A model generated the notes under the pieces. That model was not told the DNA's origin and searched no databases. It was given only the letters and a program-made list of their open reading frames with translations. The position numbers were made by a program, and so were the translations under genes. A stretch of 64,000 bases of DNA from positions 1 through 64,000 of the forward strand of contig JACZKS010000159.1 of assembly GCA_014859895.1 (NCBI GenBank), written 5' to 3'. Every line of letters starts with the position of its first letter. Position 1 is the first letter of the stretch. The DNA is from Rhodospirillales bacterium (GTDB taxonomy: Bacteria > Pseudomonadota > Alphaproteobacteria > Rhodospirillales > Shumkoniaceae). Shown here in pieces: positions 28,363-37,110 of the stretch.

Positions 28363-28553
28363 CAAAGGCGGCAATAGAAACAGCCCATGGTCAGCGGGAG
28401 ACGGGCCAGGGCTGTAAACCGTGGGCCGGTAACGGCGCGACCGTATTTTTCGGAGGAAGCGACTCTTCGATCCTGTGGCCGACGTCTGACGGCTCGGGCC
28501 ACGGTGCATGGAATCCGCCGCGAGACCAACGGTCTGACAGGTAGGAAAAAATC
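28363..28553 (+). promoter_or_regulatory. Structured leader upstream of the aldehyde oxidoreductase operon; riboswitch candidate
   Basis: The leader has several strong helices: ACAGCCC (28380-28386) with GGGCTGT (28409-28415); ACCGTGG (28418-28424) with CCACGGT (28499-28505); and GTGGCC (28475-28480) with GGCCAC (28497-28502). The last two share bases 28499-28502 and cannot form together, as expected for a switch. The downstream operon encodes a pterin-tungsten enzyme, so a molybdenum/tungsten-cofactor sensing RNA is an attractive possibility. I could not match it to a known consensus by eye. Confidence 0.4.
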
Positions 28554-29030
28554 ATGCTCAAATCGCTTCATATCGATCCCGGAAAATGTACCCTTTGCAT
28601 GCAGTGCGAGATGGCCTGCTCCTACGAGAACGAGGGGCTGTTCAACCCCGCGAAATCGCGGATCAAGGTTTTCGATTTTCACGACCGTTTCGTGCCCTAC
28701 ACCTGCACCCAGTGCGCCGAGGCATGGTGCATGAGCGCCTGCCCGGTCGACGCCATCTCGGTCGATCACGCGACTGGCGCCAAGGTGGTGTCCGACGACC
28801 TGTGCGTAGGATGCAAGGTGTGCACCATCGCCTGTCCGTTCGGCACCGTGAACTACAACCACGATACCGGCAAGGTCATCAAATGCGACCTCTGCGGCGG
28901 CCAGCCGGCCTGCGCCGAGGCCTGCCCGACAGGGGCCATCGCCTACGTGGATTCCGACTGGACGGGTTACGACAAGATGCGCCGCTGGGCCGGCAAGACC
29001 GATTCCGGCGCCGCCCAGGCGCATGCGTGA
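28554..29030 (+). CDS. aorA: Ferredoxin-like iron-sulfur subunit of aldehyde oxidoreductase
   Basis: 158 residues carrying four Cys clusters for [4Fe-4S] centres: CTLCMQCEMAC, CTQCAEAWCMSACP, CVGCKVCTIACP and CDLCGGQPACAEACP. It should pass electrons between the tungsten subunit encoded next and a flavin subunit. The gene opens the operon, 15 bp before the large subunit. The arrangement matches the AorABC complex known from Aromatoleum. The start follows AGGTAGG. Confidence 0.92.
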   Translation: MLKSLHIDPGKCTLCMQCEMACSYENEGLFNPAKSRIKVFDFHDRFVPYTCTQCAEAWCMSACPVDAISVDHATGAKVVSDDLCVGCKVCTIACPFGTVNYNHDTGKVIKCDLCGGQPACAEACPTGAIAYVDSDWTGYDKMRRWAGKTDSGAAQAHA

Positions 29031-29045
29031 GAAGGGAGAGCGATC

Positions 29046-30893
29046 ATGGGTTGGACACGGAAAGTCCTGCGCGTCAACCTGAGCAAGGGGACGTGCGCAA
29101 GCGAGCCGCTTAACATGGAGTGGGCCCAGAAGTACCTGGGCCAGCGGGGCCTGGCCAGCAGGTACTTGGTCGAGGAGGTCAACCCCAAGGTCGACCCCCT
29201 AAGTCCCGACAACAAGATGTTCTTCGCCACCGGACCTTTGACCGGCACCGCCGCCTCGACCGGCGGCCGCTACTCGGTCATCACCAAAGGCGCGCTGACC
29301 AATGCCATCGCGTGCTCGAACTCGGGCGGCTATTTCGGCGCCGAGCTCAAGATGGCGGGCTGGGACATGGTCATCGTCGAGGGCAAGGCCAAGAAGCCGG
29401 TCTACCTGCTGATCCAGGACGACAAGGCCGAAGTGCGCCCGGCCGACCACCTGTGGGGCAAATCGGTGTGGGAGACCGACGCCCTGCTCAAGAGCGAACA
29501 CCACGAGCCGCAGATGCGCATCAGCGCCATCGGCCGGGCCGGCGAAAGCGGCGTCATGTACGCCTGCATCGTCAATGACCTGCACCGCGCCGCCGGCCGT
29601 TCCGGAGTCGGCGCCGTCATGGGGTCAAAAAACCTGAAGGCGCTGGCGGTGCGCGGCACCCAGGGAGTCAAGGTCCACGACTTCCCGAAATTCATGCAGG
29701 CGGTCACCGCCGGCAAGAAGGTGCTGGCCGCCAACGCGGTGACCGGCCAGGGGCTGCCGGCCTACGGCACCCAGGTCCTGATGAACGTCATCAACGAGAC
29801 AGGCGCGCTTCCCACCCGCAACCACCGCGACGTTCAGTTCGAGGGAGCGGGGCGCATTTCGGCCGAGGCCATGCGCGAAAAACGGGTCACCGACGGCAAG
29901 GCCAACCTGGTGCGCAACCAGGCCTGCTTCGGCTGCACCATCGCCTGCGGGCGCATCTCGCAGATCGACAAGACCCACTTCACGGTGGCCAACAATCCCA
30001 AGTACTGGGGGGCGCAGGGCGGCCTGGAGTACGAGGCCGCCTGGGCGCTTGGCGCCGCCACCGGGGTGGCCGACCTCGAGGCCCTGACCTATGCCAACTA
30101 CCTCTGCAACGAGCAGGGCATGGACCCCATCACCTTCGGCACCACAGTGGGCGCCGCCATGGAACTGTTCGAGATGGGAGTCCTTACCACCAAGGAGACC
30201 GGCGGCGTCGAGCTGAAATTCGGCTCGGCCGAGGCCCTCACCAAGCTGGCCGAGGTGACCGGCATGGGCGAAGGCTTCGGCAAGGAAATCGGCCTGGGCT
30301 CCAAGCGGCTCACCGAGAAGTACGGCCATCCCGAGCTTTCGATGTCGGTCAAGGGCCAGGAATTCCCGGCCTACGACGGGCGCGGCATCCAGGGCATCGG
30401 GCTGGCCTATGCCACCTCGAACCGCGGAGCCTGCCATCTGCGCGGCTACACCATCGCGTCCGAGATCCTCGGCATCCCCGAGAAGACGGATCCCCTGGTC
30501 AGCGCCGGCAAGGCGGGCCTGGTCAAGGCCTTCCAGGACGCCACCGCCGCGGTCGATTCCTCGGGACTTTGCGTCTTCACCACCTTCGCCTGGACGCTCG
30601 ACGACATCGCGCCCCAGATCGATGGTGCCTGCGAGGGCGGATGGACGGCGGCCCGCCTGCTTGAGATGGGCGAGCGCATCTGGAACATGGAGCGCCGCTT
30701 CAACCTCGACGCCGGCTTCACCGCCAAGGACGACACCCTGCCCAAGCGCCTGCTCAAGGAGGCGGCCAAGACTGGCCCCGCCAAGGGCAAGGTCAACGAC
30801 CTGGGCAAGATGCTGCCCGAGTACTACAAGCTGCGCGGCTGGTCGCCGGAGGGCGTGCCAACCAACGAGACAGTCACCAGACTTGCCCTCTAG
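29046..30893 (+). CDS. aorB: Aldehyde:ferredoxin oxidoreductase, tungsten-pterin subunit
   Basis: 615 residues, the family's usual length. The start MGWTRKVLRVNLSKGT and GQRGLASRYLVEEVNPKVDPLSPDNKMFFATGPLTGT form the N-terminal pterin domain. FSN-type segments ITKGALTNAIACSNSGGYFGAELKMAGWD and SGVGAVMGSKNLKALAVRG are conserved. The [4Fe-4S] ligands are in NQACFGCTIACGR with the fourth Cys expected in DSSGLCVFTT. It oxidises aldehydes to carboxylic acids at a bis-pterin tungsten centre in the cytoplasm, or reduces acids with low-potential electrons. Tungsten rather than molybdenum is inferred from the family. Confidence 0.95.
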   Translation: MGWTRKVLRVNLSKGTCASEPLNMEWAQKYLGQRGLASRYLVEEVNPKVDPLSPDNKMFFATGPLTGTAASTGGRYSVITKGALTNAIACSNSGGYFGAELKMAGWDMVIVEGKAKKPVYLLIQDDKAEVRPADHLWGKSVWETDALLKSEHHEPQMRISAIGRAGESGVMYACIVNDLHRAAGRSGVGAVMGSKNLKALAVRGTQGVKVHDFPKFMQAVTAGKKVLAANAVTGQGLPAYGTQVLMNVINETGALPTRNHRDVQFEGAGRISAEAMREKRVTDGKANLVRNQACFGCTIACGRISQIDKTHFTVANNPKYWGAQGGLEYEAAWALGAATGVADLEALTYANYLCNEQGMDPITFGTTVGAAMELFEMGVLTTKETGGVELKFGSAEALTKLAEVTGMGEGFGKEIGLGSKRLTEKYGHPELSMSVKGQEFPAYDGRGIQGIGLAYATSNRGACHLRGYTIASEILGIPEKTDPLVSAGKAGLVKAFQDATAAVDSSGLCVFTTFAWTLDDIAPQIDGACEGGWTAARLLEMGERIWNMERRFNLDAGFTAKDDTLPKRLLKEAAKTGPAKGKVNDLGKMLPEYYKLRGWSPEGVPTNETVTRLAL

Positions 30894-30995
30894 GGGCGCG
30901 CAACCGATCTTAGAATCCGCATCCCCGTTTCGCGATCCCGCCGGCAAAGCCGGTCCGGGACCGCGGGCGGCGGAGTCGGTTCAAGGGAGGAGATC

Positions 30996-32240
30996 ATGCG
31001 CTATGTACTGATCGGCGCCGGCCCGGCCGGCGTCGTTGCCGCCGAGACGCTTCGCAAGGCCGACCCCGGGGGTGATATCCTGCTCTTGGGCGACGAACCG
31101 GAACCGCCCTATTCGCGGATGGCGCTGCCCTATTTCCTGGTCGGCACCATCGACGAGGCGGGAACCTACCTTCGCAAGTCCGAGACCCATTACGACGACC
31201 TCGGCATCACGTTCCGCCACGCCCGCGCCGTTCGGATCGACCCGGCGGGCAAGACGGTGGCGCTGGAGGGCGGCGAGAGCGTCGCCTACGACCGCCTGAT
31301 GATCGCCACCGGCTCGCGGACCCAGAGACCGCCGATTCCCGGCATCGATCTGCCCGGTGTCCATCCCTGCTGGACGCTGGCCGATTCGCGCGAAATCGTG
31401 CGCCGCGCCGCGCCCGACAGCCGGGTGGTGCTGATGGGGGCCGGTTTCATCGGCTGCATCGTGCTGGAATCGCTGATCAAGCGCGGCGTCAAGCCGACGG
31501 TGGTGGAAATGGCCGACCGCATGGTGCCGCGCATGATGAACGCGGCGGCCGGCGGCCTGATCAAGAAGTGGTGCGCCACCAAGGGCATCGAGGTGCTGAC
31601 CTCGACCAAGGTCACCGCCATCGAGGACACCGGAGAAGCCCGCGATCCGCTGCGCGTGCTGCTGGATCGCGGCGCGCCGCTCCGCGCCGCCCTGGTGGTG
31701 GTGGCGACAGGCGTGCGCCCCAACATCGCCTTCCTTGAGGGCAGCGGGATCGAGACCGATTTCGGCATCCGCGTCGATTCCCACCTGAAAAGCAGCGTGG
31801 ACGACGTTTACGCAGCGGGCGACGTCGCCCAGGGGCCGGATTTCATGGGCGGCTGGTCGGTCCACGCCATCCAGCCGACGGCGGTCGAGCACGGCCGCAT
31901 CGCCGCCTTGAACATGGCCGACGGCAATGCCAGCTACCAGGGCAGCCTGGCCATGAACGTGCTCGACACCGCCGGCCTGGTTTCCAGTTCCTTCGGGCAG
32001 TGGCAGGGGGTGGAGAGCGGCGAGTCGGTGGAACGCATGGATGAGGCGCGCTTTCGCTACACCCGCCTGGAGTTCGACGGCGAACGCCTGGTCGGCGCCA
32101 TTTGCCTGGGCCGGACCGACCAGATCGGCATGCTGCGCGGACTGATCCAATCGCGCGTCAGGCTGGGTGATTGGAAGGCCCGGCTGATGGAGGACCCGCA
32201 GCGGATCTCCGAGGCCTATGTGGCAAGCACCCACAAGTGA
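30996..32240 (+). CDS. aorC: FAD-dependent NAD(P)H oxidoreductase subunit of aldehyde oxidoreductase
   Basis: 414 residues of the pyridine nucleotide-disulfide oxidoreductase fold: FAD-binding MRYVLIGAGPAGVVAAETLRKADP, NAD-binding VVLMGAGFIGCIVLESLIKRG, and the second FAD site VDDVYAAGDVAQG. Position after aorAB and homologous architecture to AorC suggest it exchanges electrons between NAD(H) and the iron-sulfur subunit. The 102-bp gap after aorB contains the strong ribosome-binding site AGGGAGGAG. Confidence 0.9.
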   Translation: MRYVLIGAGPAGVVAAETLRKADPGGDILLLGDEPEPPYSRMALPYFLVGTIDEAGTYLRKSETHYDDLGITFRHARAVRIDPAGKTVALEGGESVAYDRLMIATGSRTQRPPIPGIDLPGVHPCWTLADSREIVRRAAPDSRVVLMGAGFIGCIVLESLIKRGVKPTVVEMADRMVPRMMNAAAGGLIKKWCATKGIEVLTSTKVTAIEDTGEARDPLRVLLDRGAPLRAALVVVATGVRPNIAFLEGSGIETDFGIRVDSHLKSSVDDVYAAGDVAQGPDFMGGWSVHAIQPTAVEHGRIAALNMADGNASYQGSLAMNVLDTAGLVSSSFGQWQGVESGESVERMDEARFRYTRLEFDGERLVGAICLGRTDQIGMLRGLIQSRVRLGDWKARLMEDPQRISEAYVASTHK

Positions 32241-32253
32241 GCAGGGCGGAGTG

Positions 32254-32505
32254 ATGAAGGTCAAGGTCAAGCTGTTCGCCCTGCTCGAGGACTACCTGCC
32301 GGTCGGAGCCAGGAATAACGAGGTCGAGATGGAGGTAGTCGCCGGCACCACGGCGGCTGCCATCGTCAAGCGGCTCAACCTGCCCGCCGAGCTGTGTCAT
32401 CTTGTGCTGCTCAACGGCAACTACCTGGAGCCCGGCGAGCGCGGCTCCCGTCCGCTTGCCGCCGACGACGTCCTGGCCATCTGGCCGCCGATCGCCGGCG
32501 GGTGA
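32254..32505 (+). CDS. MoaD/ThiS-family sulfur carrier
   Basis: 83 residues, ubiquitin-like, opening MKVKVKLFALLEDYLP and ending with the di-glycine tail PPIAGG that accepts sulfur as a thiocarboxylate. In aor operons such proteins are thought to supply dithiolene sulfur for the pterin cofactor. It begins 13 bp after aorC. Confidence 0.9.
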   Translation: MKVKVKLFALLEDYLPVGARNNEVEMEVVAGTTAAAIVKRLNLPAELCHLVLLNGNYLEPGERGSRPLAADDVLAIWPPIAGG

Positions 32506-32795
32506 ACGGGCCCCTCTCCATCGAGAAGGAGATGGGGATCACCCACGCCGAGTTCTTTCGGGTGATCCGGCGGGCGCTGGCCGGCCGGCCGCACGTCATC
32601 AAGGGCAATCGCGTGCGGATCGAGGAGGGGCCCTGCCGCCTCGACATCACCCTGTCGGCAGAGGAGGAGCGGCGCATCGCCCTCATCGCCCTGCCGGTCA
32701 CCCGGGTACGTCTTGCCTTCACCGGCTACGGGCCGGCCGAAACGGCCGAGGCGCTGGCCGCGTTCGACCGCTGGTTCCAGCGCGGCGGCGGCTGA
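32502..32795 (+). CDS. Small conserved aor-operon protein
   Basis: 97 residues from a GTG that overlaps the stop of the MoaD-like gene (GTGA), or 87 residues from the ATG at 32532. The GTG start is preferred because the ATG is immediately preceded by AAGGAG with no spacer. The protein has EKEMGITHAEFFRVIRRALAGRP and a sheet-like region RLDITLSAEEERRIALIALPVTRVRLAFTGYG. No cofactor motif is visible. As the last gene of the operon it may help maturation of the enzyme, but this is inferred from context. Confidence 0.75.
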   Translation: MNGPLSIEKEMGITHAEFFRVIRRALAGRPHVIKGNRVRIEEGPCRLDITLSAEEERRIALIALPVTRVRLAFTGYGPAETAEALAAFDRWFQRGGG

Positions 32796-32824
32796 GGCGT
32801 TTCCGCGCGGCCGGCATACCGTGC

Positions 32825-32852
32825 TTTACGCGCGATTGCTAACGCGCGTAAA
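32825..32852. promoter_or_regulatory. Inverted repeat, LacI-type operator candidate upstream of the FAD oxidoreductase
   Basis: Perfect 10-bp arms TTTACGCGCG/CGCGCGTAAA separated by 8 bases. Each arm holds the core ACGCGCG or its complement, also present in the near-palindrome upstream of the LacI gene at 38241. It could also be a hairpin ending the aor operon, but no T tract follows. Confidence 0.6.
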
Positions 32853-32876
32853 TTCCCCTAATATTGGATAGGGGAA
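32853..32876. repeat. Second inverted repeat directly abutting the operator candidate
   Basis: Perfect 8-bp arms TTCCCCTA/TAGGGGAA around an 8-base AT-rich centre (ATATTGGA). It sits immediately after the first inverted repeat and 21 bp before the FAD oxidoreductase start, so it may be a second binding site, a -10 containing element or a leader hairpin. Confidence 0.5.
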
Positions 32877-32897
32877 AATCGGCTGCGGGCGGTTTGG

Positions 32898-34190
32898 ATG
32901 AAAATGCGGCGGGAAAAAAAGGTCGACGTCCTCGTCGTCGGCGGCGGCCCTGCGGGAATCGGCGCGGCGATTTCGGCAGCGCGCAATGGGGCGCACGTCC
33001 TGTTGGCGGAACGTTATTTCTTCCTGGGCGGCATGGGCACGCTCTCGCTGGTCGCCGGTCTGTACACCCAGTGGTCGGGCGAACGTCGCATCCTTGGCGG
33101 CATCGTCCGAGAACTGATGGACTCGCTGATCCAGCGCGGGGAGGCGAGAGAGATTTGCGTGCCGATGTCGGCGTCACCCGGTGTCAGTTCGTCGCGGACC
33201 GAAATCAACCCGGAAGCCTACAAGTACCTGGTTGAGCAAAAAGCCGTCGAGGCCGGGGTGGAGCTTCTTTACGGTGCCCTGTTTTCCGATGTGCGGATGG
33301 AAGGCGACCGGGTTGTCGGCGCCGTCCTGGAAACCAAGTCGGAAACCTGGGAGGTCGATGCGCGTGTCGTCGTCGACTGCACCGGCGACGGCGACGTAGC
33401 GGCGTTCGCCGGTGCCCGCTTCGACAAGGGGGAGCGCGAAAGCGGTACTCTGCAGCCCATTTCCATGCTTTTCCTCGCCGGCAATGTGGACGTCGAACGG
33501 GTCTTCGCCTTCTGGGCGAGCGAGGAAGCGCCACGTTGCCTGCGCGCGGCCTGCGCCCGCGGCGAGATCCCGATGCCGTCAATGGCCCTGCACAACCCGG
33601 GATGGGAGCGCGACATCATCGTTTCGATGTCGCGGACGGCGTGCGACGCCACGGATTCTCTCGACCTGACCAGGGGCCAGATCGCCGCCCGCGAGCAGAT
33701 CCACCGCGTTTTCGAGTTTCTCAAGGTCAACTTCCCGGGATTCGAGCACGCGTACATGGTCGCATCGTCGACCCAGGTCGGCGTGCGCGAGACGCGGCGG
33801 ATCGTCGGCCGCTACACACTGACCCGCGAGGATGTGATCGAGACCCGGCCGTTCCCCGATGCGATCGCGCTGGGGGCCTATCCCATCGACATTCACCGGG
33901 CCGAGCAGAATGACGTCTTCTTCGAACAGGTGGCGCGCGGCGACGCTTACGGCGTACCCTACCGCTGCCTGGTCCCCGCCGATGTCGAAGGGCTGCTGGT
34001 GGCCGGACGCTGCGTTTCGGCGACGCGCGAGGCGTTGGGTGCCATTCGCGTCCAGTTGATGTGCATGGCCATGGGCGAAGCCGCCGGCGCGGCGGCGGCG
34101 CTGTGCATCCGCGAAGCCGTACAGCCCGGCAGCCTCGACCCCGCTCTTTTGCGTCGCGCCCTGCGGGCCCAAGGGGTGATTCTGGACTAG
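32898..34190 (+). CDS. FAD-dependent oxidoreductase (FAD_oxidored family)
   Basis: 430 residues. The dinucleotide-binding start is VDVLVVGGGPAGIGAAISAARNGAHVLLAER; FFLGGMGTLSLVAGLY, VVVDCTGDGDVAAFAGARFDKG, and the C-terminal GLLVAGRCVSATREALGAIRVQLMCMAMGEAAGAAAALC are the family's other conserved blocks. Members oxidise or reduce small organic molecules, often next to transporters. Here a TRAP transporter follows within 25 bp, so its substrate is probably the transported acid, not identifiable from sequence. Confidence 0.9.
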   Translation: MKMRREKKVDVLVVGGGPAGIGAAISAARNGAHVLLAERYFFLGGMGTLSLVAGLYTQWSGERRILGGIVRELMDSLIQRGEAREICVPMSASPGVSSSRTEINPEAYKYLVEQKAVEAGVELLYGALFSDVRMEGDRVVGAVLETKSETWEVDARVVVDCTGDGDVAAFAGARFDKGERESGTLQPISMLFLAGNVDVERVFAFWASEEAPRCLRAACARGEIPMPSMALHNPGWERDIIVSMSRTACDATDSLDLTRGQIAAREQIHRVFEFLKVNFPGFEHAYMVASSTQVGVRETRRIVGRYTLTREDVIETRPFPDAIALGAYPIDIHRAEQNDVFFEQVARGDAYGVPYRCLVPADVEGLLVAGRCVSATREALGAIRVQLMCMAMGEAAGAAAALCIREAVQPGSLDPALLRRALRAQGVILD

Positions 34191-34215
34191 AAACCATATG
34201 TAGCGGAGCGGCCCG

Positions 34216-35496
34216 ATGGCCCTGCTGGTTCTCTTTGCCGTTTTCCTCTCTCTCATGATCATCGGAGCGCCGGTGGCCATTGCCATGGGAATTGCCTCGA
34301 TCTGCTACCTGGCGGTTTCTGATCTGCAATCGACCATCATCGTCGTGCGCATGGTCGACAGCCTGGACGGACTGACTCTGCTGGCCATCCCGTTTTTCGT
34401 CCTGGCCGGCGAGATCATGAACCAAGGCGGGCTCACCGAGCGATTGTTCGGATTCGCCAGCAAGCTCATCGGTCACGTGCGCGGCGGCCTGGCCCACGTC
34501 AACATCCTGGCCAGCATGTTCTTCGCCGGCATTTCCGGTTCGGCTGTCGCCGACGCCGCCGGTTTGGGCCGCATCGAAATCAAGGCGATGATCAACGCTG
34601 GCTACAAGCCTGCGTTCAGTGCGGCGCTGACCGCCGCGTCAAGCTGCATCGGTCCCATCATCCCGCCGTCGATCTTGATGGTGGTCTACGGAACGATGAC
34701 CGACGTTTCGATTCCGGCCCTGTTCATCGGTGGGGTCGTTCCGGGCGTCCTGCTGGGCGTCTCCATGATGGTCTACGTGACGCTGATAGCGGGCCGCGAG
34801 GGCTTCCCGCGCCAGCCACGCGCCCGGCTCGTCGAGGTCTTCCGCAGTTTCCTGCAAAACATCCTGGCCCTGGGAACCCCGGTGGTGGTGCTTGCGGGGC
34901 TGGTCTTCGGAATCGTGACGCCAACCGAAGCCGGCGCCGTCGCTGTCATCTATTCGCTGCTCGTCGCGATCGTATATGGCGATTTCAACATCCGCTCGAC
35001 GGGCCGGATTCTTGAGGAATCCCTGGTCTCGACGGCGCAAATCCTGTTCATCATGTCGTGTTCGGCTCTATTCGGCTGGCTGGTGACGACGGAACAGGTC
35101 CCCGAAATGCTGGCCCAGATATTCAAGGCCTCGCCCTTCGGTCAGGCGGCGTTCCTGTTGGCAACGAACGTCATCCTGCTGTTCATGGGCACCTTCATGA
35201 GCCTGACGGCGATCCTCGTCATCTTCACGCCGGCCCTGCTCGAGATGGCCCTGGCCCTGGGCGTCGATCCCGTGCATCTCGGCATCGTCATGGTACTGAA
35301 CCTGACCATCGGCGTCATCACCCCGCCGCTCGGCTGGTGCCTCTATATCGTGACCGAGATCGCCGAGATCAAATTCGTCGAGACGGCACGAGCCGTCATC
35401 CCGTTCCTCATACCGTTGGCGCTGGTGCTGCTCCTCGTCACCTACGTCCCGGCATTCGTGCTGTGGCCGGTGGATTGGATTCTTTCCGCCAATTGA
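34216..35496 (+). CDS. TRAP transporter large permease (DctM family)
   Basis: 426 residues with about twelve membrane helices. Conserved blocks include PFFVLAGEIMNQGGLTERLF, FFAGISGSAVADAAGLG, IGPIIPPSILMVVYG and VILLFMGTFMSLTAILVIFTPALLEMA. It forms the sodium-coupled transport channel. The gene is unusually placed before the binding protein and small permease. It starts 25 bp after the FAD oxidoreductase. Confidence 0.96.
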   Translation: MALLVLFAVFLSLMIIGAPVAIAMGIASICYLAVSDLQSTIIVVRMVDSLDGLTLLAIPFFVLAGEIMNQGGLTERLFGFASKLIGHVRGGLAHVNILASMFFAGISGSAVADAAGLGRIEIKAMINAGYKPAFSAALTAASSCIGPIIPPSILMVVYGTMTDVSIPALFIGGVVPGVLLGVSMMVYVTLIAGREGFPRQPRARLVEVFRSFLQNILALGTPVVVLAGLVFGIVTPTEAGAVAVIYSLLVAIVYGDFNIRSTGRILEESLVSTAQILFIMSCSALFGWLVTTEQVPEMLAQIFKASPFGQAAFLLATNVILLFMGTFMSLTAILVIFTPALLEMALALGVDPVHLGIVMVLNLTIGVITPPLGWCLYIVTEIAEIKFVETARAVIPFLIPLALVLLLVTYVPAFVLWPVDWILSAN

Positions 35497-35532
35497 TGCG
35501 TTTGGTTCGAACGAAGTACAGGGAGAATGTCG

Positions 35533-36516
35533 ATGAAGAATTTCATGTGGAAACTGTCCGCTGTGACCATCGTCGTCGGATTGCTGGCGGCCAACCCCGC
35601 CGCCGCGGCGACCAAGCTGCGGCTATCCTGCCCGAGTGCGATGAACAATCCGACCTGCATGCCGGCCGAGGTGTTCGCCAAAGAAGCCGAGCGACTGACC
35701 AACGGGTCGCTTGCCATCCAGATCTTCCCGGCAGGCCAGCTCGGCAAGGCCAAAGAGGCCATCCAGCAGATGCAGGCCGGGATCATCGACATCGTCGTCG
35801 AATCCCTGGAGAACTACACCGCCTACGTGAAGGACCTGAACATCATCGGCTGGGGCTTCGCCTTCCGTGATGCCGACCACTTCAACACCTTCCTCGAATC
35901 ACCCTCCGGCGACGCCATTTTCGCGGAGATGGACGAGAAGCACGGCATGGTCTTCCTGTCCCGCAACTGGCGGAAGCTGCCGCGCGTGGTCGTCTCCACC
36001 AAGCCGGTGTTCACGCCGGAGAACCTGACAGGACTGAAATTCCGCGTCCCCAGCATCCCCACTTACATCAGGACATGGCAGACCCTGGGCGCCAACCCGT
36101 CCCAGGTGGCCTGGGCGGACACCTTCCAGGCCCTGAAGACCGGAGTGGTCGACGCCATGGAATCGCCCTTCGATTCGGTTGCGGCACAGAAATTCCATGT
36201 CGCCGCCCCGTACGTGACGATGACAAATCACGTCTTCACCGCCATCACGCTGGCCTTCAACGCCAAGAAGTTCCATGGCCTGTCGCAGGACGAGCAGGCG
36301 GCGCTCCGGACGGCGGCGGATAAGGCGTCCGAGTATTCGGTCGAACTGGCCCGCGACAGCTCGGACGACATCGCCAAGACGGTCATGGACGACGGCGGCT
36401 ACATCATCACGCTCAAACCCTCGGCATTCCAAAAGAAGCTGCGCGCCGCCACCGACGAGCAGGAAGCCGCAGGCATGTGGAGAAAAGGCCTTTTCGAGGA
36501 AATCCAAAAGATGTGA
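35533..36516 (+). CDS. TRAP transporter periplasmic binding protein (DctP family)
   Basis: 327 residues with a signal peptide ending AAAAT. The mature protein has TNGSLAIQIFPAGQLGKAKEAIQQMQAGIID, NLTGLKFRVPSIPTYIRTWQTLGANPSQVAWADTFQALKTGVVDAMESP; the Arg in KFRVP is the residue that typically binds a carboxylate in DctP proteins. The ATG at 35533 is favoured over 35527 because AGGGAG then has a spacing of about 8. The ligand is probably an organic acid. Confidence 0.95.
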   Translation: MKNFMWKLSAVTIVVGLLAANPAAAATKLRLSCPSAMNNPTCMPAEVFAKEAERLTNGSLAIQIFPAGQLGKAKEAIQQMQAGIIDIVVESLENYTAYVKDLNIIGWGFAFRDADHFNTFLESPSGDAIFAEMDEKHGMVFLSRNWRKLPRVVVSTKPVFTPENLTGLKFRVPSIPTYIRTWQTLGANPSQVAWADTFQALKTGVVDAMESPFDSVAAQKFHVAAPYVTMTNHVFTAITLAFNAKKFHGLSQDEQAALRTAADKASEYSVELARDSSDDIAKTVMDDGGYIITLKPSAFQKKLRAATDEQEAAGMWRKGLFEEIQKM

Positions 36517-36578
36517 GGCCCGGCGCGTCCCAAGGATGGCGCCATTGATCGATTTGCAATGCCGGCAGGAGACCCGCC

Positions 36579-37091
36579 ATGATCCATCGCCTTGACAGAC
36601 TGTTGGGCGCCCTTTGCCGGGTCTACCTCCTGGCGTCGCAGATCCTTCTGACCGGACTGGTCCTGCTGGTCGGCATCCAGGTGGTTCTCCGCTATGCCAC
36701 CAGCAGGTCCATTCTCGGCCTGGAGGAATGGACATCGCTGATGTTCGTGTGGCTGGTCTTCCTGATGTCCGCCGTCCTCCATCGCCGCAAGCGCCACATC
36801 ACGATCACTGCCGCCGTGGATGTCTTCCCCCAACGGATGCGGACATACGCCGACGGACTGATTGGCGTGGCGACCATCGCGTTCTGCGTGGCCGTCTTCG
36901 TTCAGTTGCACAACATCTGGCCCTATCTGCTTCACGCGACAATGATTTACGAAATTCCCGAGGCCACCTTCAAGTTGAGCCTGGCCGTCGGACTGGGCTC
37001 CATCATGCTTCAGGAAATCGTCAACGTCGCCTCGGCGGCACGCCGATTGCGCCAGCCGGACGAATCCGCGCCATCGGCCCCGACGCGTTGA
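36579..37091 (+). CDS. TRAP transporter small permease (DctQ family)
   Basis: 170 residues, four membrane helices, with the DctQ pattern LLVGIQVVLRYATSRSILGLEEWTSLMFVWLVFLMSAVLHRRKRHITI. It bridges the binding protein and large permease. The gene is last in the rightward module; LacI converges on it with 19 bp between stops. Confidence 0.93.
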   Translation: MIHRLDRLLGALCRVYLLASQILLTGLVLLVGIQVVLRYATSRSILGLEEWTSLMFVWLVFLMSAVLHRRKRHITITAAVDVFPQRMRTYADGLIGVATIAFCVAVFVQLHNIWPYLLHATMIYEIPEATFKLSLAVGLGSIMLQEIVNVASAARRLRQPDESAPSAPTR

Positions 37092-37110
37092 CAGCCCGCG
37101 GCCGGGCGGG

